Of a stretch of DNA of 64,000 nt, positions 25,218-36,013 are shown in pieces. Each line of letters starts with the position of its first letter. Position 1 is the stretch's first letter. The stretch is from NCBI GenBank assembly GCA_003268905.1, contig QLTU01000003.1, positions 1-64,000 on the forward strand, written 5' to 3'. The notes below the pieces were generated by a model. That model did no database searches and was not told the origin of the DNA. It worked only from the letters and a program-made list of their open reading frames with translations. Made by a program: the position numbers and the translations under genes. Source of the stretch: Acidovorax defluvii. Its GTDB lineage: Bacteria; Pseudomonadota; Gammaproteobacteria; Burkholderiales; Burkholderiaceae_C.

Positions 25218-28200
25218 CAGAAATCTCCTTGCAGCGCAGACTTGGGGCCACCAGCCGGTTGGCGGCGCCAGGGCGCCCAGCGCTGCAGGCGCCCGCGCAG
25301 CCGGTCCAGCGCCACATACACCACGGGCGTGGTGTACAGCGTGAGCAGCTGGCTCAGCACCAGCCCACCCACCACGGCAATGCCCAGGGGCTGGCGCAGC
25401 TCGGCGCCATCGGCCCGGTTCAGCGCCAGCGGCAGCGCGCCAAAGATGGCAGCCAGCGTGGTCATGAGGATGGGGCGCAGGCGCAGGCTGCAGGCGCGGT
25501 AGATGGATTGCGCGGCCGTGATGTGGCCAGCGCGCTGCCGCACCAGGGCGAAGTCGATCATCATGATGGCGTTTTTCTTGACGATGCCGATCAGCAAAAT
25601 AACGCCGATGAGCGCGATCAACGAGAACTCGGTCTTGAACAGCATCAGCGCCAGCAGCGCTCCCACCCCGGCAGATGGCAGGGTGGAGAGGATGGTGAGC
25701 GGGTGCAGCAGGTTTTCATACAGGATGCCCAGCACGAGGTAGATGGTGATGATGGCGGCCAGGATCAGCAGCGGCTGGCCCGCCAGCGCGTCCTGAAACG
25801 CCCCCGCCGTGCCGCCAAACGTGCCGCGAATTCCCACGGGCACGCCCAGCTCGGCCACCGCGTTGTGCACGGCATCGGTGGCCTGCGACAGCGACACGCC
25901 CGGCGCCAGGCTGAAGCTCACGGTGCTGGCCGGCGTGCCGCGCTCGTGGCTGACCGACAGCGGCGTGTTGGTGGTGGTGATGCGCGCAAACGCGGTCAGT
26001 GGCACCTGCTGGCCCGCGCTGTTGACAAAGAAGAAGCCGCGCAGCGTCTCGGGGCTTTGCAGGTAGCGCGGGGCGGCTTCCATCACCACACGGTATTGGT
26101 TGAGCGGGTTGTAGATCACGCCCACCTGGCGCTGGCCGAACGCGTCGTTCAGCGTGGCGTCGATGGTGGCCATGGTCAGGCCCGCGCGCATGGCGGCGTC
26201 GCGGTCGATCACCAAGGTGGTCTGCAGGCCATAGTCCGACACGTCGCTGTTCACGTCTTCGAGTTCGGGCAGTTGCGCCAGGGCCTGGCGGATGCGCGGC
26301 TCCCAGGTGCGCAGCTCGGCAATGTCGTCGGCCTGCAGGGTGTAGTCAAACGAGGCGCTGCTTTGCCGCCCGCCAATGCGGATGTCACGCTGGGGCACCA
26401 TGAACAGGCGCGCGCCGGGCTCGTCTTTCAGTTGCGCGCGCAGGCGGGTGATGACGGCCTCGGACGTCTCCTGCCCCGGCCCGCGCTGGAGCGTCATGAA
26501 CATCTGCGCCGCGTTGCGCTGCCAGCCACCGGTGAAACCCGTGACATGCTCGACTGCGGGGTCGGCCTGCACGATGGCCAGAAAGCGCTGCAGCCGCTGC
26601 TCCATGGCCTGGTATGACGTGGCCTGATCGGCCCGGATAAAGCCCGAGATGCGGCCCGTGTCCTGCTCGGGCATGAAGCCTTTTTCGATGGCGGTGTAGA
26701 GAGTCACATTCAGCCCCACCACGCCGGCCAGCACCAGCAGCACCAGCGGCTGGTGGCGCAGGCACCAGGCCAGGCTGCGCCGGTAGCCGCGCAGGCCCCG
26801 GGCCTGCAGGCCATCCACCCAGCGCGAGAAGCGCGCCCACCACGCGGCGCCGGGCGCCGTGGCACCACGGTGCGGCTGCTTGAGCAGCGCCGCGCACATC
26901 ATGGGCGTGGTGGTGAGCGACACGAGCAGCGACACCAGAATGGCCGCCGACATGACGATGGCAAATTCGTGAAAGAACCGCCCCACGATGCCGCCCATGA
27001 ACAAAATGGGCACGAACACGGCAATGAGCGACAGGCTCATCGACACCACGGTGAAACCGATCTCGCGCGCGCCGTCCACCGATGCCTGCAGCGCCGTTTT
27101 GCCGCGCTCCATGTGGCGCATGATGTTTTCCAGCACCACGATGGCGTCGTCCACCACGAAGCCGGTGGCAATGGTCAGCGCCATGAGCGAAAGATTGTCG
27201 AGCGTGTAGCCCGCCAGGTACATCACGCCAAACGTGCCCGCCAACGACACCGGCACGGCCACTGCCGGGATGAGCGTGGCGCGCCCGTTGCGCAAGAACA
27301 GAAACACCACCAGGATCACCAGCGCCACCGCAATCAGCAGGGCATGCTCCACCTCCTTGACCGAGGCGCGCAGCGTGGGCGTGCGGTCGGAGACGATCTC
27401 CACGTCGATCGCCGCCGGGATGGAGGCCTTGAGCTGCGGCAGCAGCGCGCGCACGCGGTCCACCGCCTCCAGGATGTTGGCGCCGGGCTGCTTGTACACC
27501 TGCAGCAGCACAGCCGGCTTGCCGTTGGCCACACCGAAGTTGCGCACATCCTGCACCGAGTCGGTCACCTCGGCCACATCGGCCAGGCGAATCGCGTTGC
27601 CGTTTTGCCAGCGCAGCACCAGCGGCGCATAGTCGGCCGCCACGCGGGCCTGGTCGTTGGCGGCAATTTGCCAATAGTGGTCTTCGCGCTCCACCGCGCC
27701 CAGCGGGCGGTTGGCGTTGGTGCTGCTGATGGCGCCGCGCACCTGCTCCAACGACACGCCGTTGGCGGCCAGTCGCACCGGGTCGAGCGACACGCGCACC
27801 GCAGGCAGCGCACCGCCGCTCACCGTAGCCTGCCCCACCCCTTCGACCTGCGAGAGCTTTTGCGCCAGCACGGTGGAGGCCGCATCGTACATCTGCCCGC
27901 GCGTGAGCGCGCTGGATGTGAGCGCCAAGATCATGATGGGCGAGTCGGCCGGGTTCACCTTGCGGTAGGTCGGGTTGCTGGGCATGCCCGTGGGCAGCAA
28001 CGTGCGCGCGGCGTTGATGGCGGCCTGCACGTCGCGCGCGGCGCTGTCCACGTTGCGGTTCAGGTCGAACTGCAGGGTGATGCTGGTGCTGCCCAGGATG
28101 GAACGCGAGGTGATCTCGTTGACCCCGGCAATGGCCCCCAGCGAGCGCTCAAGCGGCGTGGCCACGGTGGCGGCCATGGTGTCGGGGCTGGCGCCGGGCA

Positions 28201-28351
28201 GGCTGGCACTGACCGAGATGGTGGGGTAATCGACCTGTGGCAGCGGGGCGACGGGGAGCAAAAAGTACGACACGGCGCCCACCAGGGCCAGGCCCAGGGT
28301 GAGGAGCATGGTGGCGATGGGGCGGTGGATGAAGGGGGTGGAGAGGCTCAT
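25217..28351 (-). CDS. mdtC: RND multidrug efflux permease, MdtC type
   Basis: The 1044-residue protein is a proton-driven inner-membrane pump subunit. It starts [17 protein letters not shown] and has twelve membrane helices in two halves. The RND helix-4 relay [18 protein letters not shown] carries the paired aspartates. Other family blocks are [21 protein letters not shown] and [21 protein letters not shown]. MdtB and MdtC form a heteromultimer. Here mdtC is separated from mdtB by an 0.87-kb non-coding element rather than abutting it. Substrates of the homologous pumps include bile salts and novobiocin; those here are unknown. Confidence 0.93.
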   Translation of the reverse strand: MSLSTPFIHRPIATMLLTLGLALVGAVSYFLLPVAPLPQVDYPTISVSASLPGASPDTMAATVATPLERSLGAIAGVNEITSRSILGSTSITLQFDLNRNVDSAARDVQAAINAARTLLPTGMPSNPTYRKVNPADSPIMILALTSSALTRGQMYDAASTVLAQKLSQVEGVGQATVSGGALPAVRVSLDPVRLAANGVSLEQVRGAISSTNANRPLGAVEREDHYWQIAANDQARVAADYAPLVLRWQNGNAIRLADVAEVTDSVQDVRNFGVANGKPAVLLQVYKQPGANILEAVDRVRALLPQLKASIPAAIDVEIVSDRTPTLRASVKEVEHALLIAVALVILVVFLFLRNGRATLIPAVAVPVSLAGTFGVMYLAGYTLDNLSLMALTIATGFVVDDAIVVLENIMRHMERGKTALQASVDGAREIGFTVVSMSLSLIAVFVPILFMGGIVGRFFHEFAIVMSAAILVSLLVSLTTTPMMCAALLKQPHRGATAPGAAWWARFSRWVDGLQARGLRGYRRSLAWCLRHQPLVLLVLAGVVGLNVTLYTAIEKGFMPEQDTGRISGFIRADQATSYQAMEQRLQRFLAIVQADPAVEHVTGFTGGWQRNAAQMFMTLQRGPGQETSEAVITRLRAQLKDEPGARLFMVPQRDIRIGGRQSSASFDYTLQADDIAELRTWEPRIRQALAQLPELEDVNSDVSDYGLQTTLVIDRDAAMRAGLTMATIDATLNDAFGQRQVGVIYNPLNQYRVVMEAAPRYLQSPETLRGFFFVNSAGQQVPLTAFARITTTNTPLSVSHERGTPASTVSFSLAPGVSLSQATDAVHNAVAELGVPVGIRGTFGGTAGAFQDALAGQPLLILAAIITIYLVLGILYENLLHPLTILSTLPSAGVGALLALMLFKTEFSLIALIGVILLIGIVKKNAIMMIDFALVRQRAGHITAAQSIYRACSLRLRPILMTTLAAIFGALPLALNRADGAELRQPLGIAVVGGLVLSQLLTLYTTPVVYVALDRLRGRLQRWAPWRRQPAGGPKSALQGDF

Positions 28352-28385
28352 GGGGTGGGCCTCTGGGGTTTGAGATGTTTTTGTG

Positions 28386-28430
28386 TTCTAGCGCTTATTG
28401 GATAAGCGCTAGCAGCTACTGAACTGATAG
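28386..28430 (-). repeat. Interspersed palindromic repeat, intergenic copy
   Basis: The core TAGCGCTTA-TTGG-ATAAGCGCTA is nearly perfect and is followed by GCAGCTACTGAACTGATAG. It is 35 bases upstream of the mdtC start, at one edge of the long inverted-repeat element. Confidence 0.85.
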
Positions 28431-28520
28431 CATCCTGTCTCGCCGCGGTTCGCTCGGGTTGAGCTTGTCGAATCCGGGGCTTGTACGCTGGTTTGGACGC
28501 ATGCCTGGTTTGAGGGCGGG

Positions 28521-29140
28521 TGCCGGGATATGCGCCCGGCGGCGCACCTTCTTTTCTTGCGTCGCCAAGAAAAGAAGGCAAAAGAAGGCGACCCCCAGTC
28601 TGCGACCCCTGCGCTTCGCTACGGGGCAAACCTGCGTCGGGGCGGTTGCGGGGTGCGCCGTGGAACTCGCTTTGCTGCTGCGCAGCGCCGCTCGGACAGC
28701 CACGGCGAGTCAGATCACGAAGCACGCGCGCTCTGACGCGCGTGCTCACCCCGCAACCGCCCCGACGCAGGCGCAGCCAGCAGGGGGTGGACAGCCGAAC
28801 ATCCAAACATCCGCTCGGGCCGTCGCTGCGCTCGGCCCGGCAACAACTGCGCCCAGCGCGAGGCGCTTGCGCCCGCGAAGTGGGGCCGAGCGCAGCGACG
28901 GCCCGAGTGGATGTTTGCTCCCCATCCCCTCTGTATGCGCCGAGGAGCGCAGCGGCCAGCGGATCAGGGCTCGCGATTGTCTGAGCGAAGCGAGTTTGAG
29001 CGAGACCCCGCTGGACGCGAGCACCGCAGGTTGCCCCGTAGCGCAGCGCAGGGGACGCAGACAGTGGGGTCGCCTTCTTTTGCCTTCTTTTCTTGGCGAC
29101 GCAAGAAAAGAAGGTGCGCCGCCGGGCGCACATCCCGGCA
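28521..29140. repeat. Long inverted repeat, arms about 110 bp
   Basis: The left arm (28521-28632) and right arm (29028-29140) are near-identical reverse complements, differing by a few bases. They enclose about 395 bp with additional short inverted repeats. The transcript could form a very large hairpin between mdtB and mdtC. No transposase is present. It may be a non-autonomous mobile element or a composite of repeats. Confidence 0.8.
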
Positions 29141-29164
29141 GACGGCATCAGCAAAGGCATATAG

Positions 29165-29215
29165 CCAAATAAAACCCTAACGCCCGAGCAATAAGCGCAA
29201 CAAGCTGCAAAAACA
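29165..29215 (-). repeat. Interspersed palindromic repeat, degenerate intergenic copy
   Basis: CCAAATAAAACCCTAACGC, AGCAATAAGCGCAACAAGCT and GCAAAAACAG keep the repeat order with a damaged left core arm. It lies 11 bases after the mdtB stop, on the other edge of the long inverted-repeat element. Confidence 0.55.
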
Positions 29216-29225
29216 GGAGCATCCA

Positions 29226-32200
29226 TCACACAGCCCCCCGCCGTGCCCGCCACCTCTCAGCCCACCCCTCAAACGTCAAATAAATCACCGGCGTAGTGAA
29301 CAGCGTCAGCAACTGGCTCACGATCAGCCCACCCACCATCGTCACCCCCAGCGGATGCCGCAACTCACTGCCCACACCCCCACCCAACATCAACGGCAAC
29401 GCACCGAGCAGAGCCGCCAGCGTCGTCATCAAAATCGGCCGAAACCTCAGCAAACAGGCTTGGTAAATCGCTTCCCGCGCAGGCAACCCCTGGTCGCGCT
29501 GAGCCTCCAACGCAAAGTCGATCATCATGATCGCGTTCTTCTTGACGATACCGATCAAGAGCACGATGCCGATCACCGCCACGATGTCCACATCCAGCCC
29601 CGCCAGCCACAGCGCCAGCAGCGCCCCCACGCCTGCCGATGGCAAGGTCGAGAGGATGGTGACCGGGTGGATGGTGCTCTCATACAGCACCCCGAGCACG
29701 ATGTACATGGTGACCACCGCCGCCAGGATGAGCAGCAGCGTGTTCGACAACGAAGCCTGAAACGCGAGCGCCGCGCCCTGAAAGCCGGTGTCCACCGACA
29801 GCGGCAGCAACCCGGCCTCACGCGCCGCCGCCTGCTCGGCCTGGATGGCCTTGACGGCATCGCCCAGCGCCACGCCCGGTGCGGTGTTGAACGAGATGGT
29901 CGCCGCAGGCAGCTGGCCCACGTGGTTCACGGCCAGGGGCATGGGGCGCTCTTCAATGCGGGCCACCGATGACAGCGCCACCGGTTTGCCGGCGCTGGAC
30001 GCAACGTAGATGCTGTTCAGCGCCTCGGGGCCCAGCTTGAACTGGGGTGCCACTTCCAGTACCACGCGGTATTGATTGGACTGCGTGAAGATGGTGGAAA
30101 TAAGCCGTTGGCCAAAGGCGTTGTACAGCGCCGTGTCGATGCCCGCCACCGTCACGCCCAGGCGGCTGGCCTGGGCGCGGTCTATCTGAACAAAGGCCTG
30201 CAGGCCCTGGTTTTGCAGGTCGCTGGCCACATCGGCCAGCTGCGGCAAGGCGCGCATGCGCTGCACCAGGTCGGCGGTGCTGGTCTGCAGCTGCGCCATG
30301 TCGGGTGACGAAACCAGCAGCTGGTATTGCGTGCGCGCCACGCGGTCTTCGATGGTGAGGTCTTGTACCGGCTGGGCATAGAGGCGAATGCCCACGATGT
30401 CCCGCGTTTCATCGGCCAGGCGGCGCAGCACCACGGGGGCGCGGTCGCGCTGGTCATGGGGCTTCAGGTCGATGAGCAGGCGGCCGGTGTTGAGCGTGGT
30501 GTTGGCCCCATCCACCCCAATGAAGAACGACACGCTTTTCACAGCCGGGTCTTGCAGGATGCGCTCGACCAGCTGCTGCTGCCGCTCGGCCATGGCGGCG
30601 AACGAGATGGACTGGTCGGCCTCGGTGGTGGCCTGCAGCGTGCCGGTGTCCTGCACCGGGAAAAATCCCTTGGGCACCCACAAATACAGCACCACCGTCA
30701 GCACCAGCGTGGCGCCAAAGGCCAGCCAGGTCAGGCCCCGGCGGTTCAGCACCCACTGCAGCGCACGGCCATAGTGGGCGATGGTGCGGTCAAAAAACCG
30801 GCCGGTGGCCTGGTACAGGCGGCCGTGGCTTTCTTCGGGCGTGTGGCGCAGCAGGCGCGCGCACAGCATGGGCGTGAGCGTGAGCGACACCACGGCCGAC
30901 AGCAAGATGGCCACCGCCATGGTGATGGCAAATTCATGGAACAGGCGCCCCACCACGTCGCCCATGAACAAGAGCGGAATCAGCACCGCAATCAGCGAGA
31001 TGGTGAGCGAAATGATGGTGAAGCCGATTTGCCTGGCGCCCTTGAGCGCGGCCTGCAGTGGTGGCTCGCCCTGCTCCACATAGCGGGCAATGTTCTCGAT
31101 CATCACGATGGCGTCGTCCACCACAAAGCCGGTGGAAATCGTCAGCGCCATCAGCGTGAGGTTGTTGATGGAAAAGCCCGCCAGGTACATCACGCCTAAC
31201 GTACCCACCAGTGACAGCGGCACCGCAAAGCTGGGAATGAGCGTGGCCGAGGCACTGCGCAAAAACACAAAGATCACCGCCACCACCAAGCCAATGGCCA
31301 GGGCCAGCTCGACCTGCATGTCCCTGACCGACGCGCGGATGGTGGTGGTGCGGTCGGTCAGCACCTGCACGTCCAGCGACGCGGGCAGCGTGCTTTGCAA
31401 CTGCGGCAGCAGGGCCTTGATGCGATCGACCGTGTCGATCACGTTGGCACCGGGCTGGCGGCGGATGTTGAGGATGACGCCAGCGCGCGATCCGGTTTCG
31501 GGCGTGCCTGCCCAGGCAGCCAGGCGGGTGTTCTCGGCATCGTCCACCGTTTGCGCCACATCGCGCAGGCGAATGGGATTGCCGTTTTTGAAGGCGAGGA
31601 TCAGGTCGCGGTATTCCTGCGCGGACTGGAGCTGGTCGTTGGCGTCGATGGTCGAAGCGCGCGCCGGGCCATCAAAGCCGCCCTTCGCCTGCTTGACGTT
31701 AGCCGCCGCAATCGCAGTGCGCACGTCTTCCAGCGTGAGGCCCAGGTTGGCCAGCGCGGTAGGGTTGGCCTGGATGCGCACCGCCGGGCGGCGCCCGCCC
31801 GCAATGGCCACCAAGCCGACGCCGTTGACCTGCGAGAGCTTGGGCGCGAGACGGTTTTCCACCAAGTCGTTGAGGCGGATGACGGGCAGCGAGGGCGAGG
31901 TGATGGCCAGCGTGAGGATGGGCGCGTCCGCAGGGTTGACCTTGCTGTAGATCGGCGGCATGGGCAGGTCATTGGGCAGAAGGTTGCTGCCCGCGTTGAT
32001 GGCCGCCTGCACCTGCTGCTCGGCCACATCCAGTGCCATGTCGAGCGCAAAACGCAGCGTGATGACCGAGGCCCCGCCCGAGCTGGTGGACGACATTTGC
32101 GACAGGCCCGGCATCTGGCCAAACTGGCGCTCCAGTGGCGCGGTGACATTCGATGTCATCACGTCAGGGCTGGCGCCGGGGTACAGCGTGGTGACCTGAA

Positions 32201-32333
32201 TGGTGGGGTAGTCCACCTCGGGCAGGGCCGAGATGGGCAGCAGCCGGTAAGCCAGCAAGCCTGCAATGAGCAGCGCCACCATCATCAGTGACGTGGCGAT
32301 GGGGCGCAGGATGAAGATGCGCGAGAGGTTCAT
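29226..32333 (-). CDS. mdtB: RND multidrug efflux permease, MdtB type
   Basis: The 1035-residue protein begins [19 protein letters not shown] and shows the family block [21 protein letters not shown]. Helix 4 reads [20 protein letters not shown] with the proton-relay aspartates, and the second half has [21 protein letters not shown]. It is the partner of the MdtC-type pump. It follows the adaptor gene by 33 bases on the same strand. The long repeat element starts right after its stop, so expression of mdtC and the outer-membrane factor may be reduced relative to mdtAB. Confidence 0.93.
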   Translation of the reverse strand: MNLSRIFILRPIATSLMMVALLIAGLLAYRLLPISALPEVDYPTIQVTTLYPGASPDVMTSNVTAPLERQFGQMPGLSQMSSTSSGGASVITLRFALDMALDVAEQQVQAAINAGSNLLPNDLPMPPIYSKVNPADAPILTLAITSPSLPVIRLNDLVENRLAPKLSQVNGVGLVAIAGGRRPAVRIQANPTALANLGLTLEDVRTAIAAANVKQAKGGFDGPARASTIDANDQLQSAQEYRDLILAFKNGNPIRLRDVAQTVDDAENTRLAAWAGTPETGSRAGVILNIRRQPGANVIDTVDRIKALLPQLQSTLPASLDVQVLTDRTTTIRASVRDMQVELALAIGLVVAVIFVFLRSASATLIPSFAVPLSLVGTLGVMYLAGFSINNLTLMALTISTGFVVDDAIVMIENIARYVEQGEPPLQAALKGARQIGFTIISLTISLIAVLIPLLFMGDVVGRLFHEFAITMAVAILLSAVVSLTLTPMLCARLLRHTPEESHGRLYQATGRFFDRTIAHYGRALQWVLNRRGLTWLAFGATLVLTVVLYLWVPKGFFPVQDTGTLQATTEADQSISFAAMAERQQQLVERILQDPAVKSVSFFIGVDGANTTLNTGRLLIDLKPHDQRDRAPVVLRRLADETRDIVGIRLYAQPVQDLTIEDRVARTQYQLLVSSPDMAQLQTSTADLVQRMRALPQLADVASDLQNQGLQAFVQIDRAQASRLGVTVAGIDTALYNAFGQRLISTIFTQSNQYRVVLEVAPQFKLGPEALNSIYVASSAGKPVALSSVARIEERPMPLAVNHVGQLPAATISFNTAPGVALGDAVKAIQAEQAAAREAGLLPLSVDTGFQGAALAFQASLSNTLLLILAAVVTMYIVLGVLYESTIHPVTILSTLPSAGVGALLALWLAGLDVDIVAVIGIVLLIGIVKKNAIMMIDFALEAQRDQGLPAREAIYQACLLRFRPILMTTLAALLGALPLMLGGGVGSELRHPLGVTMVGGLIVSQLLTLFTTPVIYLTFEGWAERWRARRGAV

Positions 32334-32366
32334 GGCAGCAGTGCCGGCACGGCGCGGTGCATGATT

Positions 32367-33593
32367 TCAGCGCGCAACGGCCGCTGCCTCGATCACGCCC
32401 ACCTTGGTGCCTTCGCGCAGGCGGTCGATGCCGTCTGTCACGACCTGGTCGCCATCTTTCAGGTCGCCGTCCACGCTGACCCGGTCCCCATCGGTCACGC
32501 CGACGCGAACGCGCCGCTGGGTCACCGTGCCATCGGGCTGCACCAGGTAGACATGGTTGTTCTGCACCGCCGTGCCCGGCACGGTGAGCGCATTGGGTAT
32601 CAGGTTGAGCTGCAGCCGCACATTGACAAACTGGTTGGGGAACAGCCCGCCGTCCTCATTGGCAAACGCGGCCTTCGCCTTGATGGTGCCGGTGTTGGGG
32701 TCGATGGCATTGTCGACCGCGCCCAGGCGCCCGCGTGCCAGGCGCTGCTTTTGCTCGCGGTCCCACAGCTCCACGGGCAGCTCTGCACCTTGGTGCAGGC
32801 GCTGGTTGATTTGCGCCAGATGCGCCTCGGGCACGGCAAAGGCCGCATCGATGGGCTGGACGAGGTTGATGGTGACGATGCCATTGGCGTCCGCAGGGCC
32901 GACCACATTGCCCCGGTCGGCCTGGCGCAGGCCCAGGCGCCCGGCAATGGGCGCCGTGATGCGCGTGTAGCCCAGTTGCAGGCGGGCCGCATCCACCTGC
33001 GCGCGTCCGGCAGCCACAGTGCCCTCAAGCTGGCGCACCAGGGCCGCCTGCGTGTCCACCTGCTGGGTGGCAATCGAATCCTGGGCCAGCAGGTCTTTGT
33101 AGCGCTGCAGATCGAGTTGCGCATTCGTCAGCAACGCCTGATCGCGCTGCAGGTTGCCCTGCACCTGGCTCAGCGCGGCCTGGTAGCTGCGCGCATCGAT
33201 CTCGGCCAGCAACTGGCCCGCCTTGACCTGTTGGCCTTCCTTGAAATGCAGCGCCGTCAGCTCGCCGCTGACCTTGGCCCGCACCACCGCCGTGGCGCGC
33301 GCACTCATGGTGCCAATGGCCTGGACCATTACGCGCACATCCTGGCGCCGCACCACGCCCACCGACACCGGTTGCACCTGCCCGCCAGCACTGAAGCGCC
33401 CCGGCCCGCGCGCGCCCGCCGTTGAGGCTCCGGCCGTGGCGCTGGACCCATCTGGGCCTGCCTGGCGCTGTTTCCACCACCAACCCCCGCCCGCTGCGAG
33501 CGCCAGCACCACCAGCAACCACCACCAGAACACGCGTCCTTTCTGGCGCAAAGCAGAACGCACCGGGGAGCGAAAAATACGTTGGGACAGCAT
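32367..33593 (-). CDS. mdtA: RND efflux periplasmic adaptor, MdtA type
   Basis: This is a 408-residue membrane-fusion protein. I take the ATG at 33593 (MLSQRIF); the upstream extension lacks support. One membrane anchor (WWWLLVVLALAAGGGWWW) leads into barrel-sandwich, hairpin and beta-barrel domains. Family blocks are AKVSGELTALHFKEGQQVKAGQLLAEID, LQLGYTRITAPIAGRLG and VPGTAVQNNHVYLV. It links the MdtBC pump to the outer-membrane factor and is the first gene of the operon. An 18-bp palindrome at 33689-33706 lies about 100 bases upstream and could be its operator. Confidence 0.93.
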   Translation of the reverse strand: MLSQRIFRSPVRSALRQKGRVFWWWLLVVLALAAGGGWWWKQRQAGPDGSSATAGASTAGARGPGRFSAGGQVQPVSVGVVRRQDVRVMVQAIGTMSARATAVVRAKVSGELTALHFKEGQQVKAGQLLAEIDARSYQAALSQVQGNLQRDQALLTNAQLDLQRYKDLLAQDSIATQQVDTQAALVRQLEGTVAAGRAQVDAARLQLGYTRITAPIAGRLGLRQADRGNVVGPADANGIVTINLVQPIDAAFAVPEAHLAQINQRLHQGAELPVELWDREQKQRLARGRLGAVDNAIDPNTGTIKAKAAFANEDGGLFPNQFVNVRLQLNLIPNALTVPGTAVQNNHVYLVQPDGTVTQRRVRVGVTDGDRVSVDGDLKDGDQVVTDGIDRLREGTKVGVIEAAAVAR

Positions 33594-33688
33594 GGGAGGC
33601 GCGGCAAAGTGAAGTCGGGCAATGGTATCCACCCACCGCAACGCCCCTGATTGCATCCGGCAATGGTCGGCTGCTGTGCCCGGGTTTT

Positions 33689-33706
33689 ACAACGTACTCA
33701 CGTTGT
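33689..33706. promoter_or_regulatory. Palindromic operator candidate upstream of mdtABC
   Basis: ACAACGT-ACTC-ACGTTGT has 7-bp perfect arms. It lies directly after the lysE-type gene and about 96 bases before mdtA. A very similar palindrome sits upstream of the lysE-type gene (34375-34392). The size and symmetry are those of TetR-family operators, which commonly control RND pumps, but no TetR gene is in the window. Confidence 0.5.
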
Positions 33707-34337
33707 CAGCGGTTGGTGGCCAGTAACAGGCCGCCTGCGCCCATGAAGAACCCGCCGGTGGCCTTGTTCAGCCGCACCACCCCGCGCGAGGTGCGGATGA
33801 ACCGGCGAATCTGCCTGCCGCCCGTGGCATACGCAGCGGTGGATACAAACTCGCTGGCCAGATAGATGGACCCCAGCACCACAAATTGCCGTGCGGCGGG
33901 TTGCCCCGGATCGATGAACTGCGGAAAGATGGCAGCAAACAGGATGATGGCCTTGGGGTTGGTAATGCCCAGCAGAAACTCCTGCGCGATGAGGGCGCGC
34001 AGGCTGAAGGGGGCATCAACCGCCAAAGCACCCTCACCTTCCACCAGCGCCAGACCGCTGAACTCGCGGCTGTGCCAGGCCCGCCATCCCAGCCAGAAAA
34101 GATAGCCAGCCCCCACCCATTTCACCGCTGTGAAAGCCGCTTCAGAGGCCAGCAGCATGGCGCCCAGGCCCACGGCCGAAATGCACAAAAAAATCGCAAA
34201 CGCCGCCACACGCCCCACCGTGGCCACCAGGGCCGCACCTACGCCAGCGCGGATGCCGTTGTTGAGGCCACAAAAGTTATTGGGCCCCGGGGTCAGCGAG
34301 ATGGCAATGGCCACGGGCACAAAAAAAGCGCATCCAT
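33706..34337 (-). CDS. LysE-family amino acid exporter, start region frameshifted
   Basis: The body has about six membrane helices and the LysE/RhtB opening SLTPGPNNFCGLNNGIRAG, plus FLLGITNPKAIILFAAIFPQF. The natural ATG at 34337 (ATGGATGCG) is out of frame with the rest: one more T in the run of seven at 34321-34327 would give MDALFFVPVAIAISLTPGPNN, a perfect LysE start. As sequenced, the frame is open back to a TTG at 34356, which gives an atypical N-terminus. Either the sequence lacks one base or the gene uses an internal GTG. Such proteins export amino acids such as lysine, threonine or homoserine lactones. Confidence 0.82.
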
Positions 34338-34374
34338 GATGAAGCGGTCCTTGCAAGCCAAGCCGATCAGTATA

Positions 34375-34392
34375 AGAACGTGTTCACGTTCT
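34375..34392. promoter_or_regulatory. Palindromic operator overlapping the lysE-type promoter
   Basis: AGAACGTG-TT-CACGTTCT has 8-bp perfect arms. On the minus strand it is followed at once by TATACT, a good -10 box, so the palindrome occupies the -35 to -10 spacer, about 50 bases before the gene. It shares the ACGTGAN-ACGT pattern with the site before mdtABC, so one repressor may control both. Confidence 0.55.
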
Positions 34393-34445
34393 CAGGCAGC
34401 CCCCCGGCGGGCCGTTGGTTTGGCGCCGACTCCCTCAGAGGGCGA

Positions 34446-35078
34446 TCAGGTTCGCGCCAGATCGACCACAGTGCCCCAGGGCACACCGGCCAGTGTTTCG
34501 TAGTGAGCGACCACCACCAGCCGGCCTGGCTGGGCAGCCACCGATGTCAGGGCACGCGCGAGGTACTGGATGGACGGTTTGTCCAGCCCCGCCACTGGCT
34601 CGTCGATGAGCGTCAGCGGCGCGCCCGAGGCCAGCGCCCCTGCCATCAGCACCTTGCGCTTGCTGCCGGTGGACAACGCATAAAGCGGCTTGTCCAGATG
34701 CTCGTTCAGCGAGAACCCCTCGGTGTGCGCGGCCAGCGCAGCGGCATCCCACAGCGGATAGCGTGCGGGCAGGCCATCGAGCCAGGTACGGGCAGTGAGC
34801 TTGTCCAGGTCGCCAGAACGCGGATCGACCCAGAAAACCTTGTGCGCGCAGGCCGTGGGCGCGTCACTCAGGCACACCCCCTGCAGCGTGATGCGACCAG
34901 CCTGTGCGGTCAGTTCCCCCGCCAGCAGGCGCAGCAGCGTGGTCTTGCCACTGCTCTCATCGCCGCGCACCAGCGCCAGACCTGCGGGCAGCGCCACCGA
35001 CCACTGGTTGAGCACCCCACATTCGGGATAGGCAAAACACAGGCCCTCCACCTGCAAAACCACGTTGTCGGCCACCAT
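34446..35078 (-). CDS. ABC transporter ATP-binding protein, CcmA-like
   Basis: The 210-residue ATPase starts at the ATG at 35078 after AAAGGAAA. The Walker A region is degenerate but usable, RGDESSGKTTLLRLL. The signature region is LSTGSKRKVLMAGAL and the Walker B is LTLIDEPVAGLD, followed by AHYE in the switch position. The short size and signature resemble CcmA/heme-exporter or antibiotic-type ATPases. No cognate permease is adjacent; the neighbours are LysE-type and EamA-type exporters, so the partner is unknown. Confidence 0.8.
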   Translation of the reverse strand: MVADNVVLQVEGLCFAYPECGVLNQWSVALPAGLALVRGDESSGKTTLLRLLAGELTAQAGRITLQGVCLSDAPTACAHKVFWVDPRSGDLDKLTARTWLDGLPARYPLWDAAALAAHTEGFSLNEHLDKPLYALSTGSKRKVLMAGALASGAPLTLIDEPVAGLDKPSIQYLARALTSVAAQPGRLVVVAHYETLAGVPWGTVVDLART

Positions 35079-35104
35079 GTTTCCTTTGCGGAAAAAAAGC
35101 AATT

Positions 35105-36013
35105 TTACGAAGCGCGCCGCGCCCACAGCCATCCCCCGGCCTGGTTGACCACCAGGCCACACAGCACGGCTGCGGCGCCCGCCCATTGCAGCGGCGCAGG
35201 TGTTTCACCCAAAAATGCATAAGCAGCCCAGAGCCCCACCACGGGCACCAGCAGCGAAAACGGTGTCACCCGCCCGGCGGCATGGCGCTGCAGCAATTGT
35301 GTCCACAGCGTGTAGGCCAGCAAAGTGGCCAGAATGGCCAGATAGCCCACCGCGAGAAGCGCCGTGCCATCGATGGCCTGCAACTGCGCCACCACGCCGC
35401 TGGAACCGTCGGTCCACACGGCCAGCGCGAAGAACGGAACGATGGGCACCACGCTGCTCCACACGATGAACGAAAACGGCGCATAGGCTCCCACCTGCGC
35501 CGCGCGCCGCGCCACCAGGTTGGACACCGCCCACATGAAGGCCGCCCCGAGCGTGAGCACAAAACCGGCCAGCGTCATCTGCCCTGGCCCTTCGCCATGG
35601 GCCAGGCCTATGGTCATCAATCCCCCAAACGCCAGCAGCAGGCCCCACCACTGCCAGGGCTTGGCGCGCTCTCCCAGCAAAGGGGCGGCCAGCAGCAACG
35701 TAAAAAACGCTTGCGTCTGCATGACCACCGAGGCCATGCCCGCAGTCATGCCCAGCTGCAGTCCGAGGAACAGAAAACCAAACTGTCCCAGCCCCTGCGC
35801 CAACCCATAGCCAACCACAAACCGCCAGGGCAAGGCCGGGCGCGGCACGAACAGCAGAAAAGGCAGCGACGCCGCAGTGAACCGCAAGGCGCCCAGCAGC
35901 ATGGGGCTCAGGCCCTGCAAGCCCAGCTTCATCACCACAAAATTCAGCCCCCAGATAACCACCACAGCCAGCGCGCGCAGCAGGTCGCCACGGCTCAATG
36001 CGAGCGCCGTCAT
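35105..36013 (-). CDS. EamA/DMT-family transporter
   Basis: The protein is 302 residues with ten hydrophobic helices in two EamA repeats (first half LLRALAVVVIWGLNFVVMKLG; second half ends WAAYAFLGETPAPLQWAGA, the repeat signature). Members export amino acids and other small metabolites. Its ATG overlaps the stop of the upstream epimerase-type SDR gene (ATGA), making it the last gene of the SDR-FMO-symporter operon. The cargo is not predictable. Confidence 0.88.
   Translation of the reverse strand: MTALALSRGDLLRALAVVVIWGLNFVVMKLGLQGLSPMLLGALRFTAASLPFLLFVPRPALPWRFVVGYGLAQGLGQFGFLFLGLQLGMTAGMASVVMQTQAFFTLLLAAPLLGERAKPWQWWGLLLAFGGLMTIGLAHGEGPGQMTLAGFVLTLGAAFMWAVSNLVARRAAQVGAYAPFSFIVWSSVVPIVPFFALAVWTDGSSGVVAQLQAIDGTALLAVGYLAILATLLAYTLWTQLLQRHAAGRVTPFSLLVPVVGLWAAYAFLGETPAPLQWAGAAAVLCGLVVNQAGGWLWARRAS

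Larger units (their letters stand above)
28352..29225. repeat. 0.87-kb non-coding repeat element between mdtB and mdtC
   Basis: No convincing gene lies here, although long ORFs exist on both strands. The region holds a repeat copy at each side (28386-28430 and 29165-29215). Between them is a long inverted repeat with arms of about 110 bp (28521-28632 and 29028-29140), each including CGGCGGCGCACCTTCTTTTC and AAGAAAAGAAGGCAAAAG blocks. Inside are further nested inverted repeats, for example CTCGGGCCGTCGCTGCGCTC and its complement about 60 bases later. It interrupts an operon that is normally compact. The ORFs read ARRRTFFSCVAKKRRQKK-type peptides, a common artefact of this element. Confidence 0.75.

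Noticed and set aside
28348..29253. Long open frames on both strands of the element between mdtB and mdtC (301 and 237 codons)
   Set aside because: They run through inverted repeats, read low-complexity Arg/Pro/Ser-rich peptides and share no domain with known proteins; the region is better explained as repeats.
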